Shown: positions 1 through 12,100, counted from the stretch's first letter. The stretch: 64,000 bases of DNA from Spisula solida (GCA_947247005.1 OX365951.1:31734899-31798898); one strand, 5' to 3'. Made by a program: numbers and translations. The notes: generated from the letters alone by a model not told the origin.

Positions 1-2370
1 TTTTTTTTGCCTGCCGGGAAACCAGTCAAGAATTTGTGGTGGCTTAAGATGATATATCTGTGTAAATTATATGTATATCTAGCTTCATATTTGATTTCAG
101 ATCATTCTAGATGACTGTTATTCTGACTGAAAGCACATTTGATATTTTGACTTACAAATACATTCAACTGTACAAGGGTTTTGTTCGAATTTGTTCTGGA
201 AATTTAGTACCGCAGGTCTGTTTAGTTGACATAATATTGACGGACAGGATGCTGTCAAAAAACGCAACAGCACACTGTGCTCAGATTAGAGCGTATTAAA
301 GAAACACAAACATGAATATACTAAATATGTTCAGTATTTAATGCTGGTTTTGCATTTTATAATAGTAATGTCAGACTTATACAGACTTTCTGTCTTTTAC
401 AAAGTATTTTTATCACTAGTCTAGTTTATATCAACAAATGAAAATATATATGAGCTATGTCATGTCAGAAGAAAATATGCCTTTATGACATCTTCAGTAT
501 TATGCAACCAGTATGGGTCCAGTCGACCAAAATGAGTTTCACATAGCCAGACCAGGGTCCAAACTATTTACTTCATAGCAACGAAAGAGCTATTTCATTT
601 CAGTATTATAGCTGTCTTAATTTTACTGTTAGGCCTTCATTGGCATGGAAAGGGGAGGTCAGAATACACTTTCTTGTGACCAGGCGCATATGTACTTTCT
701 TATCTACAAATCATTTTCAGTACTGAAGAGTTTGAACAAATGAGGTTCTACTGTAAATATGATGCAAATAATCTAAAAGTATCTATAAAAATGGTTACAT
801 GCTACTCTCATGATTTTGCTCCAACCAGACAAGAAAACATAAGGGTTGACAAACCAACATATACATGTATGATCCTAAAGAAAGTTGACACAAATTGCAG
901 ATGACAAAAGTAATGTACTTTATAGTATTAGAAACATCTGAAAACATTTTTTGACACAAACATTTATGTTGGATAGAGTTTATGAATGAAAATCTTCAGA
1001 ATGAAGAAACTTAAAGCGACTTTAGAAAAAGTGACTTCATCCGATAGAACGCGGAAGGTTCGTAATGCGGCCGCATGTTGGCATTTGGGACGAATGATCT
1101 GCACAATAGACGCCATGTTCCATACGAAGCCTACCCGATTTTCAATGCGGTATCCTTATTGGACCATATCAGGCTTCGCGAAAACTTTAAAAACCTGTCA
1201 GTCATTCAGACTGACAGAAACAAAAAAATTGTCAGTCCGAACGAACATTTGTCAGTCCGAAAAAATGAAGAGAGATGTATAGATAATGCATGTTCTTCTT
1301 AAATTATTCAGTGGTAAATTATTTAGAAATGCATTGTTAGCTTTAACACACAGTTAACAAGTGTTTTCAAATAGGCCTAATTATATAGTTTGCCTTTTCA
1401 CAATGGGCTCATTCAGCCCATTCAATGAGCATATATCAGACAGGACTTTCTGTCAAGAGAAATTTTATTTTCATTTTACCATTTAATATCAAACATCTTT
1501 AAACTAAATCACGTTTTTTCGTGTTAAAAAGCCCCCTCGGAAATCGTCAAAATAAAAATATATTCAGAAAAAAAATCGCGAACATTCCGGAATCCGTACC
1601 GTGTAGTACGGGTTTTATCCGCATCCAAAAAATAATCAGTTTTCGCGACCTTCATTTCGCTGAATTATTTTACATTTTTGACGATTTCGGAGGGATATCT
1701 TATTGAATCTCGACGAGGATTTACGAAAATACATTCGTGTTACATTCTTTACAATAATCTTCAACTACGATGTGGGAATATCGTTGTCCAGACTTAAAAT
1801 CTCCGTCGGACCAACCGTCCGACATTCAGTCAAATTTTGCCGGACCAAAGCATAAAATATCGTTGTGGGAACGTTAAAAAATCGTTAGGGTCGGCGCCTT
1901 TCGGCTAGGTAGGGTCGGGTTACCCGAAACACACAATTTTTTTTTTTTGGCCTAATTAGTGTAATATTATTTTTGGTATTTAATACCACGAACACTATTG
2001 TGAATAAGCATGACATAATATGTCTGCGTGGTGGTGGATTTATTTAGCACTTAAAAGTGCAAGTTTATGTCTACGTGTGTTATGGATGATTGTCAAAATA
2101 ATTTTATTGGTGAGTATCTTCATAAAATATTGTAGATTAATTCGTAATTTATAAGGTTACCGAAAAAGATATTTGAACGCATATTTAATAATATTGTTGT
2201 ATAATCACAATTATTATTGAATTGTCTTCTCAACTTATTAATATTGAAAGCGCTCGTGAATAAGATATTTTACTGAGAAATATATCTAAATCTTAATGAA
2301 ACTTCATTATCCCAATACGAATTTTAGGCCATGTAATCACTTCCCTACATGTTCGTTCAACTGACGACAA
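1..2370. other. Gene-free AT-rich spacer
   Basis: No coding exon is recognisable. The reading frames here (for example 986-1302 and 1521-1706) are short, overlap in different frames and show no family motif. A T-run opens the window. A GGGTCGGGTTACCCG segment followed by a T-run and 'GGCCTAA' near 1900-1955 resembles one end of the inverted-repeat element at 31457-31781, so at least part of this stretch is decayed mobile DNA. Confidence 0.6.
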
Positions 2371-2375
2371 AAGAA

Positions 2376-3824
2376 AAACAAGAGGGCCCAAAGGGCCCTA
2401 GGTCGCTCACCTGTTATAGCAGTACATGCAAGACCTGTGATTTGTGACCCTGATGCAATATCGCATTTGACCTAGATTTTGTTGAGATGATCACTCTGAC
2501 CAAGTTTCATAAGGATTAGGCCAAAATTGTGACCTCTAGTGACTATACAAGGTTTTTCTATGATTTGACCTTGTGACCTAGTTTTTGACACCGGATGACC
2601 CAATATCGAACTTGATCTAGATTTTGTTTAGATGATCATTGTGGCCAAGTTTCATAAAGATTTAGTCAAAATTGTGACCTTTAGTGTATACACAAGGTTT
2701 TTCTATGATTTGACCTTGTGACCTAGTTTTTGACCCCGGATGACCCAATATCGAACTTGACCTAAATTTTGTTGAGATGATCATTGTGACCAAGTTTCAT
2801 AAAGATTACCGTAGGTCAAAATTGTGACCTCTAGTGACTACACAAGGTTTTTCTATGATTTGACCTTGTAACCTAGTTTTTGACCCCTGATGACCCAATA
2901 TCGAACTTGACCTAGATTTTGTTGAGATGATCATTGTGACCAAGTTTCATAAAGATTAGGTCAAAATTGTGACCTCTAGTGACTACACAAGGTTTTTCTA
3001 TGATTTGACCTTGTGACCTAGTTTTTGACCCTGGATGACCCAATATTGAACTTGACCTAGATTTTGTTGAGATGATCATTGTGACCAAGTTTTATAAAGA
3101 TTAAGTCAAAATTGTGACCTCTAGTGACTACACAAGGTTTTTCTATAATTTGACCTTGTGACCTAGTTTTTGACCCCGGATGACCCAATATCGAACTTGA
3201 CCTAGATTTTGTTGAGATGATCATTGTGACCAAGTTTCATAAAGATTACCGTAGGTCAAAATTGTGACCTCTAGTGACTACACAAGGTTTTTCTATGATT
3301 TGACCTTGTAACCTAGTTTTTGACCCCTGATGACCCAATATCGAACTTGACCTAGATTTTGTTGAGATGATCATTGTGACCAAGTTTCATAAAGATGAGG
3401 CCAAAATTGCAACCTCTAGTGACTACACAAGGTTTTTCTATAATATGACCTTGTGACCTAGTTTTTGACCCAGGATGACCCAATATCGAACTTGACCTAG
3501 ATTTTGTTGAGATGGTCATTGTGACCAAGTTTCATAAAGATTAAGTCAAAATTGTGACCTCTAGTGACTACACAAGGTTTTTCTATAATTTGACCTTGTG
3601 ACCTAGTTTTTGACCCCAGATGACCCAATATCGAACTTGACCTAGATTTTGTTGAGATGATCATTGTGACCAAGTTTCATAAAGATTAAGTCAAAATTGT
3701 GACCTCTAGTGTCTACACAAGCAAATTGTTGACGGACGGACGGACGACGGACGGACGACGGACGGACGACGGACGAAGAGTGATCACAAAAGCTCACTCT
3801 GTCACTTTGTGACAGGTGAGCTAA
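2376..3824 (+). mobile_element. Complete pearl-like / Helitron-like nonautonomous element with a tandem core
   Basis: Seen: the 5' end carries a short palindrome (AGGGCCC-AAA-GGGCCCT) followed by CGCTCACCTG. A core of about eight monomers of 145-150 bp follows (each with GACCTTGTGACCTAGTTTT and GATCATTGTGACCAAGTTT), then a GACGGACG microsatellite (about 3731-3776). The 3' end has a nested stem (GTCAC-TTT-GTGAC inside CTCAC...GTGAG) followed by CTAA at 3821-3824. Known: bivalve pearl-type elements have 5' flank, ~150-bp core repeats, ACGG/ACTG microsatellite and conserved 3' flank; a hairpin then CTRR is the Helitron 3' signature. Inferred: a nonautonomous Helitron-like element. Flanks do not clearly show the A|T insertion site, so the class is provisional. 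Core monomers also produce spurious reading frames such as minus-strand 3642-3842. Confidence 0.8.
2550..3720 (+). repeat. 145-bp tandem core with a three-monomer (440 bp) higher-order period
   Basis: The marker GGTTTTTCTAT recurs at about 2550, 2696, 2846, 2991, 3136, 3286, 3431 and 3576, giving spacings of 146, 150, 145, 145, 150, 145 and 145. The 5-bp-longer monomers carry ATTACCGTAGGTC (2805 and 3245) and are each followed by the same TTGTAACC/CCCCTGATG variants (2867 and 3307). The array therefore repeats as a three-monomer block of 440 bp. Confidence 0.8.
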
Positions 3825-4014
3825 CAAAACCATCGTCAACAAAGTACTTTTATCTCAAGTATAACGGATCGCTAATGCCAGGAGTAATGGCTGAATAACG
3901 ATTGAATCGATATACGGACACCCCGGAAGTTGATATATTAATCTGGCGCATGCGCATATGCATCAAGGGAAGACAATTTCAAAGGGAGGTTACCTAGTTT
4001 CGGGAAAGGCCTAT

Positions 4015-4263
4015 TGAAGAGTAGAAAATGTCAATTGACAGTGTGACCTTGTTTTTGACCCCAGATGACCCAAAATCGAACTTAACCTAGATTTTGTTGA
4101 CAGGATCATTGTGACAAAGTTCCATAAAGATTAAGTTGAAATTGTAACCTCTGGTGACTACACAAGGTTTTACTATGATTTGACCTATAATTTAAACAAA
4201 ATATTTTCCTTCATATAACTGTACAAATACATGTTGTAAAGACAAAACAATACCTAAACACTC

Positions 4264-4294
<31 letters not shown>

Positions 4295-4520
4295 TGGCTC
4301 CAGTGGGGTTTGAACCAACGACCCTCAGGAAAATATCAATTGACATTGTGATTTTTGTAATTGACATTGTGACTTTGTTTTTGACCCCAGATGACCCAAA
4401 ATCGTACTTGACTTAGACTTTGTTGACATGATCATTGTGACCAAGTTTCATAAAGATTAAGTTGAAATTGCAACCTCTGGTGACTACACAAGGTTTTTCT
4501 ATAATTTGACCTAGTGCTAA
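4015..4520 (+). repeat. Degenerate pearl-core fragment carrying a tRNA-like insertion
   Basis: Core-type sequence (GTGACCTTGTTTTTGACC..., GATCATTGTGAC...) resumes about 200 bp after the complete element. It is interrupted at about 4187-4330 by a block with a 30-base A-run and GTGGGGTTTGAACCAACGA. Read on the minus strand the latter gives a Pol III B-box-like GGTTCAAACCCC followed by a T-run. The whole composite is duplicated near 58240-58700, including the same truncation of the tRNA-like part, so the two derive from one earlier composite. Confidence 0.65.
4262..4330 (-). repeat. tRNA-derived SINE fragment (B box plus T-run)
   Basis: On the minus strand a GGTTCAAACCCC-type B box lies just before a long T-run (the A-run at 4262-4291). 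The same module is at 57780-57900 (longest copy) and 58491-58552. No A box survives here because the copy is cut after the CCTCAGGA block. This is a repeat relic, not a tRNA gene. Confidence 0.55.
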
Positions 4521-4639
4521 AAAATAGCAAAATAGGAACAATTTATAACCAAAACAATCTTTTTTAATAATTCCCAATTTCACAAATTCAATTGTCACTC
4601 TAAAATTTCCTAATTTTATGGGCAAAGGCTGTTTCATTT

Positions 4640-4850
4640 TGTTCAAGAAAAATCACTGACAGGGTACTGGTAAAAACAGTCAAGCTGCTGAAAAAGATAC
4701 TGAATTTCATGGACAGCAAATAATTTCCCCTTAGCAGGGTGTATATTTTATAGAAATCAATGAAGAAATAAAATACTTAAGTCTTGTGTTTAATGTTTAC
4801 AAATTTCTACATGTAACTTTAGCCAAAAGTCGAGTGGTAATGGAAGACTT
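4640..4850. repeat. Divergent half copy of the 10.56-kb fold-back element
   Basis: It shares with the right half of 10557-10977 the segments TTTCATGG-ACAGCAAATAAT, GTGTATATTTTATAGAAATC, GATGAAGAAATAAAATA and CAAAAGTCGAGTGGTA. The left half is missing, so it looks like a decayed or truncated copy of the same inverted-repeat family. Confidence 0.6.
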
Positions 4851-4859
4851 AGATTATAA

Positions 4860-6944
4860 GCCCTTTATAGTTTACCCTACTTCTTTGTTGGGGTTGGGGT
4901 CATAATGGAGAACAAGTATGCATAGCAATATGTGAATGCACTTTGAAAATATTAGAGGTGAAAAAACCTGTACCTAAACTTTAACATTTGCACTAAGTTG
5001 AAAAAGGGGGCATAATTTCACCAAAATGCTTAATAGAGTTACCTACCCCTGTTTATGGGTTGGGGTCATAATGGTGATCAAGTATGCAAAGTATCAAAGC
5101 AATATGTCTATGAACTTTTACTTTGAAGGTATTAGAGGTTAAAAACCTGTACCTAAACTTTAACATTTGCACTAACAGGGCTCACGCTGTCAACCGACAT
5201 TATCGCCATTTGCGATAATTTTATCAAAGTGGCGATTATTATTTCAATTTGGCGATGAAAAATGGCGATAATTTTATCAAACTGCAAAAAAAATATCTCC
5301 ATAACTTCTTATTTTATCTATCAGCTACGTATCGAGTGTCACAAATTTTCAAGTTCACACTTCAAACTGGACCCATATAATCTTCATTGTTAATTACCAT
5401 TAGCCCCAGGAGGTCTAATTACTGATAAATTGTTGCGATAACATCTTTTAATCCCCATTTAATTGGTGTAATCAACTGTCAACAACATTCGTGGGACAGG
5501 TCTAAAGTACTGACGAACATGTCTAAAATACTGACGAATCCGGGACGTGGGATGCAGACAAGATTAATTGCAATTTAGGGTTAATTATAGTTAATAATAG
5601 GTGATTTGATTTATAATCTATCGACTAATGACTGCTTTGACTAAAAAATGAACATACTATTCAATAAAACTTATTTTTATGAGCTGTTTGAAAAACGTAA
5701 GTTGACTAGTATTCGGACATGCAAAATTCGGATATTCGTAATTTGTAAAATATAAGTGCTTATTTTTTAAAAAACTTTAAATACAATTATCCATTTTAAA
5801 AGGTTCATGAGGCTTCAGCTTGTTGCTTGAGCTATAAGTCTTGGTCAAAAGAAAGGTTTTATCATGACATATTTATATCTTTTTCTTATATTTATAAAAT
5901 CCCTGCAGCTGTTTTATATGGATATCTTGCTGCTATATTGGCCATCTTCTAGCTTTTAAAATATAATAGTTATCAAGAAATGACAATTTGATTGAACAAG
6001 CTGTTTGACTGTCCCTTTTGTAATGGCATCATTTTCCTCAGCTGTCTGTGTCATGTAATGGACACTACTTATCAGAGTAATAAAGCAAAGTAAACAAATT
6101 AAGTGCAAGGTAATATTATTATAAATTGCACATGGTGTATTTTTAAGAGCAGGTGCATAGCTTTCTATAGGCATATGCCTAGACAATTATTGATTTACCC
6201 AAGGTATGAAAAAATGCAAAACAAAATGATTGTCTCAATGCTGCCCTTAACTCGCAGTCACATGCAATGTTCAGTGTAGAATTCAAAATCATTGAACTTG
6301 AGGGAGCATACCTCTGGACCCATCCTAGTACAATGGTGCCTATTTGTATGAAGACAATTCTTAATTAAGTTAAATGATGATCAATTTGTCTTTGACCTGT
6401 CACTAGACTGAGTCATAATTAGTCAGGATTTCTAGATTGAAAACTGCCCAGAAGGCACCTGAAGCCCTATCAAATTAAAAATTGTGCCAGTGGAGTATGT
6501 GCCAAACTTCCTAGCATAAGATGCCACACATATTCATTTTGATCAGCTATGGCCCTGACTATGATTCATAAAAAGCCTTATGTACCATGCATAAAGTTCG
6601 AGTCACCATGCATAGATTATAAGTTCGCGTCAATTTTGGCTATAATTTTTGTTGGGCAAAAATAAATGGCTATTATTTTAAAATGGCCAGTGTGAGCCCT
6701 GCACTAAGTAGAAAAAGGGGGCATAATTTCAACAAAATGCCTGATAGAGTTACCTACTCCTGCATATGGGTTGGGGACATGGTGGCAAACAAGTATGCAA
6801 AGTATGAAAGCAATATCTCAAAGGACTTTGAGACAAAGGAGAATATAAGAGGTTAAAAACCTGTACCTAAACTTTAACAAAAGTGTTACGCCGACACTCG
6901 GGTGACTGCAATAGCTCCCCTTATTCTACGAATAGTGGAGCTAA
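4860..6944 (+). repeat. ~180-bp tandem-repeat element split by a later insertion
   Basis: Three monomers contain CCTGTACCTAAACTTTAACA (starting about 4967, 5146 and 6860), GGGGGCATAATTTCA and TGGGTTGGGG. The first pair is 179 bp apart. The second and third are 1,714 bp apart, which falls to about 182 bp once the insertion at 5176-6701 and its 6-bp duplication are removed. The right end (about 6888-6944) has GCCGACACTCGGGTGA...GGAGCTAAA, which looks like the end of another bivalve tandem-repeat-bearing element. Confidence 0.7.
5176..6701. mobile_element. hAT-like nonautonomous transposon, CAGGG ends, 6-bp target duplication
   Basis: The ends are CAGGGCTCAC (5176) and GTGAGCCCTG (ending 6701), a perfect 10-bp terminal inverted repeat with the CAGGG terminus common in hAT elements. 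CACTAA flanks both sides (5170-5175 and 6702-6707). The sequence match extends to TGCACTAA if the final TG is counted as target rather than element. The intact monomer near 4985 (TTTGCACTAAGTTGAAAAAG) supplies the empty site. The interior is AT-rich and shows no transposase-like frame; the 76-codon minus-strand frame at 5956-6186 has no recognisable domain. Confidence 0.75.
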
Positions 6945-7080
6945 AAATGAAGGAGATTTCCATTAAAAATGCAGGAGATTTCCATTTAATGAAGGAGATT
7001 TCCATTAAAAATACAGGAGATTTCCATTTAATGAAGGAGATTTCCATTAAAAATACAGGAGATTTCCATTAAATGCAGGA
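6945..7080 (+). repeat. Short tandem array of an AGGAGATTTCCATT motif
   Basis: The core GGAGATTTCCATT recurs about seven times, alternating between AAAATGC/AAATAC and TTAATGA linkers, so there is an ~18-20 bp unit with a two-unit alternation. It directly abuts the end of the 180-bp repeat element. Confidence 0.75.
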
Positions 7081-7504
7081 GTCCGAGATTTTCCTTGCTG
7101 AAATTTTTGATCGAGTTTAAATGCAGTTTTCACTCATTTTATAAATGTTAGCATTATTCGTACCCTATCTGGTTCGTTTATAATTTATAAACACAGCTGT
7201 AGAGTTATGGGATTTAAGGACTTAGTGTAATTTGTTTGTTGCTAGTTGTTTCATTTTCATGCGCCCTATCATACCCTATCCACTAATTACGTATATTCTT
7301 TTAGCTTACTACATGTACCATCAAAAATAATTTGTGCAGCTGCAAGGATTCACCAATGATTGGCATTCATTTTGCTGTTATTCTTATCTTTTTAGGATTT
7401 TTGAAGACATAAACTAGGTATTTCAGCCCTTTTTTTCAGTGAAACACAGTCTCATTCAGCTTTTTATAGCTGAAACTAGGTCATTCACCTTTTTGTTAGC
7501 TGAA

Positions 7505-7690
7505 ATTACCGTAAGTCTAAGACATAGATTTTGTTCAGATGATCATTGTGACCAAGTTTCATAAAGATGAGGCCAAAATTGCAACCTCTAGTGACAACAC
7601 AAGGTTTTTCTATGATTTGACCTAGTGACCTAGTTTTTGACCCTGGTTGACCCAATATTGAACTTGACCTAGATGGTGTGATGGGAGTGA
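7505..7690 (+). repeat. Isolated pearl-core fragment
   Basis: About one core monomer (GATCATTGTGACCAAGTTTC, GTGACCTAGTTTTTGACCC) without either end of the element. It produces the minus-strand frame 7506-7715, which is not a gene. Confidence 0.7.
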
Positions 7691-7699
7691 ATAAATCAA

Positions 7700-10550
7700 C
7701 AAATAAATGAATCATAAGAATATAATCAATTTATGTTTCTTGTTTGTTTGTGTTTAAAAGGCTAAGTTTTTTATGAGTGTCTTCAAATAAAACTTAATTT
7801 CTTAAAAGGATAATTTTAAAAAACATTCTTCAGACCTTGTGTCCTATATTTTTTCGGTCGGATGGATTCTCCTTCGGTCTGACAGATCCTGTAAGTCTGT
7901 CCAAAGATCTAAACACATGTATTTTTAGATCTTTGGCCTGTCAGACCAAAATTTAATGTCCTACTGAGTCCAAAATCCCACCGCCATGATTGCAATCATG
8001 CCACACCTTAAAAGTAGCTAACAATATATTCCTGGATCTACCCCAATATTATCGTAACCAGGCTTAATCATAACCAAAAAAAGTATCGACAAACTCCTAA
8101 CCATTTATTTATTAATTTTATTGATATAAGTTTATTATAAATATATATATGGCTTATATATCATCGTAGAAATTTTATGTGATTTAAAGGTGTTAAAATA
8201 GTTTGATATTCAAAAATTAAATGTATTATAAATTTTGTAAATATTTAGCGAATTGTATTTCAAGCTTTTTTGAGGTTGGTTACGAATCAGCCAAAATATG
8301 GTTAGGAAAGGTTACGAAATAGCCAAAAATGAACGGTTACAATTCAGCCTGGTTACGAAATACCCCGCGGCATACCATAATATATTATCCGGTTAGTCAA
8401 ACCATTTCAACGCTAACTGCACCTGTACTGGCTGGACCGTCAGAATTTAAAAGCAGCCACTTTCAGACAGCTTATCTGTCTAAAGATCCGGCATAGTATT
8501 AATTTATCCCGGGGCCTGCTCTGGGCCTGCCCAGACGTGATCACAGATGCCCCTAGTTTTGGATACCATTTGACTGATATGGAATGATCGTTGTCAAATA
8601 CATTGGACTAAGATACCCCTAATGATGATCTTTAATCACGATGTCTGCATTCCGATCTCAACTGACAATTATCCTCACCGGTTTTATTGCCCCTGATTTT
8701 GACCCCTGAACTTCAAAGATTTAGCTGTTTAGATCCAAATAGATTGCCTGATTGCAACCATCCAATAACTGATGAAATTGCACAAAGCATATGATCTTGA
8801 GGAGCATTTAAGTGAATCATTTGCGTTTCGACAGATCGAATATCGTATTATTGAATAAATTTACAGTTTGGGCCTTTGGCATTTGCCAGATTTACCGGCT
8901 GAAATTGAAACAGCGAAATACCGATGCTTAACCTCAAATTTACATGCAATTCTAATTTTTATTCCGTTAATGTGCACAGCTTACTTTTTTTTAAATAAAT
9001 CCGATCTATAAACATGGACATTACCTGCATTCTCTATGGCAAGTCCTTAATTGCAAAATCCTTTCCACGAAATGTCATGTTTGTTTGTGTCAGACATCTT
9101 GGATATGAGGTGATGAATTAAGCATTTTCATTGGTCAATATTGTTGAGGCTCACTACGGGGATATTTACTGGAATGGTTTAAAAACAATCTGTACGTATC
9201 GTTCATCAGTCCGGAACATTGATTTTTACAAGTGTAATAAGAATAAATATACTCACTTTATCCTTTTGCGTAAACGTGCACCTTTCAGGCTCTCTGATCT
9301 GTAAATATGGTAAAATAATAAGTTATTAAAACATGCATTGATATAAATTCATATAAAAGGTACGGACCTTTAATTAAAGAGGTTCCGATACTGTTCATAT
9401 CAGCCATAAAATTTATATTTAAAGACATAGACATAAATTACGTAGAGAAATATAAATCCCTGGTAAAGAATATTTTTTAAGACATTTTTTCTCTCAAAAT
9501 ATTGATTTTGTACGACCTTCTAATTCTAAACCAGCGCATTATGCGCTAAACACGTTGGAAATATTTTACCGAATTACATAAAAAGATAACACTATGATCT
9601 ATTAAGGTTTGTTAGTCATTGACCACATGTCATTGGGCTGGTTTTCGAAATAGTACTTTAAAAATGTATGTATACCGAGGGGGTAAATAAAATTCGAATA
9701 AACCGTGTCATTAATGATTATGAGACAGTTCTTAAAATGGAAACAACACAAAAAGAAACATGACACAACTGTATTGTTCAAGATACATGTACAAAATGTA
9801 TACACAAAATATACGTGCATGTGATGTTGTAACAGTACACATGTATATAATATAGGCACGCGTCATGAATAATAAAGTGGACCTATTTTTTAAACCAAAA
9901 TAATCGACTCAATACAGTCGACAAAATCGATTACATGTACTAATTAACTAATAAACAGCACGCTTTTATTAACATGCGTGTAAACAGTCAGTATAGGCCT
10001 ATAACTTATTTGGGCATACTTCCACTTAGCAAAATCTAATTTGACCACTTGACTTCCTATTTATTATTAACCAATGACAACAATTAATATAACCGTACGT
10101 AACATGTTTACAACACCGTTCTTTTAACTCTTCAAGTAGATTAAATCAATGCTACGACCTGTGTGTGTGGTTTGTTGTCCGATACGTCGCCCGCGTGTTC
10201 TAGATTTTAACATTTGATATTTCTGCGGATTCCTGGTTTACTTAATACGGTCACGACTAACTCGAACATTAAGAACTTCAATACATTGTTTTAGGACTTA
10301 AAATATATCAACCTTTATGTTTGTCTTTGTGACTAGTACACATGTAATATGGGAGCTCTTGTGAACATGTTTCAAGAGCTTAGACCACAAAAAGTTAAGG
10401 TTTAAACTTTGTTTACATTACCTACATTTATTTATATTAAGACCAACACTTATTATCAACCTTTAATTTAAAAGGATATTTTACAGAAAATCATTCCGCA
10501 TTTACCTATTTTGGACTACATTCCTGTTACCAATTTTAATCATCAAGGCA
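7700..10550. other. Gene-free spacer
   Basis: No exon, RNA gene or complete mobile element is recognised. A copy of the element family marked by TGGCTGGACCGTCAGAATTT and GACAGNTTATCTGTC lies at about 8394-8492 (listed separately). The minus-strand 85-codon frame at 9602-9859 is low-complexity, aromatic-rich AT-derived sequence. Confidence 0.6.
8394..8492 (-). repeat. Copy of a ~98-bp dispersed element
   Basis: It runs TAGTCAAACCATTTC...TGGCTGGACCGTCAGAATTT...GCTTATCTGTCTA and matches, in reverse orientation, the copy at 40049-40146 that is bounded by a 10-bp duplication. Clear target duplications are not visible around this copy. Confidence 0.6.
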
Positions 10551-10556
10551 AAGAAA

Positions 10557-10977
10557 CAGTGTAGCAATACCACGTGGCTTTTGACTACAGTTACAAGTAG
10601 AAATTTGTTAACTTTGGAACACAAATATAGCCATAAATCTTTTATTTCTTTATCGATTTCTATAAAATATACGCCACGCTAAGGGGAGAAGCATTTGCTT
10701 TCCATGAAATATAAGATCTTGTTCAGGAGTATTGCCGATTTTTCCATTACCCTGTGAAACCTACACGTTCCACGGTTTCACAAGGTAATTGACAAAACGG
10801 CACAACCGTTGAAAAAGATTTTATATTTCATGGAAAGCAAATAATTGTCTCCTTAGCGTGGTGTATATTTCATAGAAATCGATGAAGAAATAAAATATTT
10901 ATGACTATTTTATTTTCCAATGTTTACAAATTTCTTCTTGTAACTGTAGTCAAAAGTCACGTGGTATTGCTACACTG
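10557..10977. mobile_element. 421-bp fold-back (long inverted-repeat) element with 5-bp target duplication
   Basis: The left end CAGTGTAGCAATACCACGTG and right end (CACGTGGTATTGCTACACTG) are perfect complements, and the arms stay similar towards the centre (TTTTGACTACAGTTACAAG on the left against its complement on the right). A small central palindrome (GTGAAACC...GGTTTCAC) forms the loop. AGAAA flanks both sides (10552-10556 and 10978-10982). No coding capacity. The CAGTG terminus and 5-bp duplication resemble described hAT subgroups with short target duplications, but the assignment is tentative. Confidence 0.8.
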
Positions 10978-10982
10978 AGAAA

Positions 10983-11700
10983 GTAATCCCACGGTTATCA
11001 ACACATCTAATACTGTTAGGCATGTAGTTATGTTTTATAACCTGCTATATTTTGAAAGTCAGTTACATTTGTTTATGTTAAGACCAAAGATTATTATCTA
11101 ACATTTTTAAATAGGCTGTTTTAAATTAAAACCACTCCGCCGTTGCATGTAGACGATGACATAATTCTGGACCCCTGTTCTCATAATTGCCGAAAAGTAT
11201 TGAAAAGCGTCGAAATGCCGGAGAGCAATAAATTTCTATATACGTGTTTTACAGTATGAGATGGTTGTATGGACGCAATTGGAGTTTCGTATCATTTAAT
11301 AAAGACTTATGCACCTATATATGCTATAATTTACAATAAATGTATACAAACCTCATCAAATAGGGAGTGCTTTCCGGCATGAAAACGGCGAACATGTATT
11401 TTTGTCTGTTTTCAATCCGAGATCGTAACATGTTATATGCGCATGCATAATATTTTAATGCCATGATTGTAATACAATGTTTACTAAGAAGCCTTAAGTG
11501 CTATTTTAGTACATTTATAAATAAATAAATAGCAATGTGTATAGGTCTTATTCACTAACGCTAGTTTATAATAATTATACTTAATCAACGGTAGTACAAA
11601 TTATTCTTATCTACGTACGTTCAAAACTAATGAGAATTTTACTTGATTGAAGTATGTTTTCATATCTTCATTGTATAATGTACTTAACCAAATGATCAAT
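10983..11700. other. Gene-free spacer
   Basis: AT-rich sequence between the fold-back element and the 73-bp array. No exon, repeat family or RNA gene is recognised. Confidence 0.6.
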
Positions 11701-11719
11701 AATTAAGTGAGAAGTAATA

Positions 11720-12100
11720 AGTGACAGTTGTCTACAGCGGTCAACTCTGAAATATATATTTAAGGTCTCTGGCAGGGGATCTGTTAGTTGTAGGTGGCAG
11801 TGTTCTACAGCGGTCAACTCTGAAATATATATTTAAGGTCTCTGGCAGGGGGTCTGTTAGTTGTAGTTGACAGTTTTCTACAGCGGTCAACTCTGAAATA
11901 TATATTTAAGGTCTCTGGCAGTGGGTAGGTGGCAGTTTTCTACAAATATTGATATCAGTTTCCTGATACTTAAAAGGTTCTCGGTTAGTTATAAGTGGTG
12001 GTTTTCTACCACTGCCAACCCTGAAATATCTATATCAGGTCTCTTGCAGGGGTCGGTTAGTTATAGGTGACAGTTTCTACAGTCCATTATCCTGAAATAT
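11720..12100 (+). repeat. 73-bp tandem array
   Basis: CTACAGCGGTCAACTCTGAA followed by ATATATATTTAAGGTCTCTGG recurs with starts near 11732, 11805 and 11878, a period of 73 bp. Two or three more degenerate units follow to about 12100 (CTACCACTGCCAACCCTGAA, then CTACAGTCCATTATCCTGAA). Confidence 0.8.
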
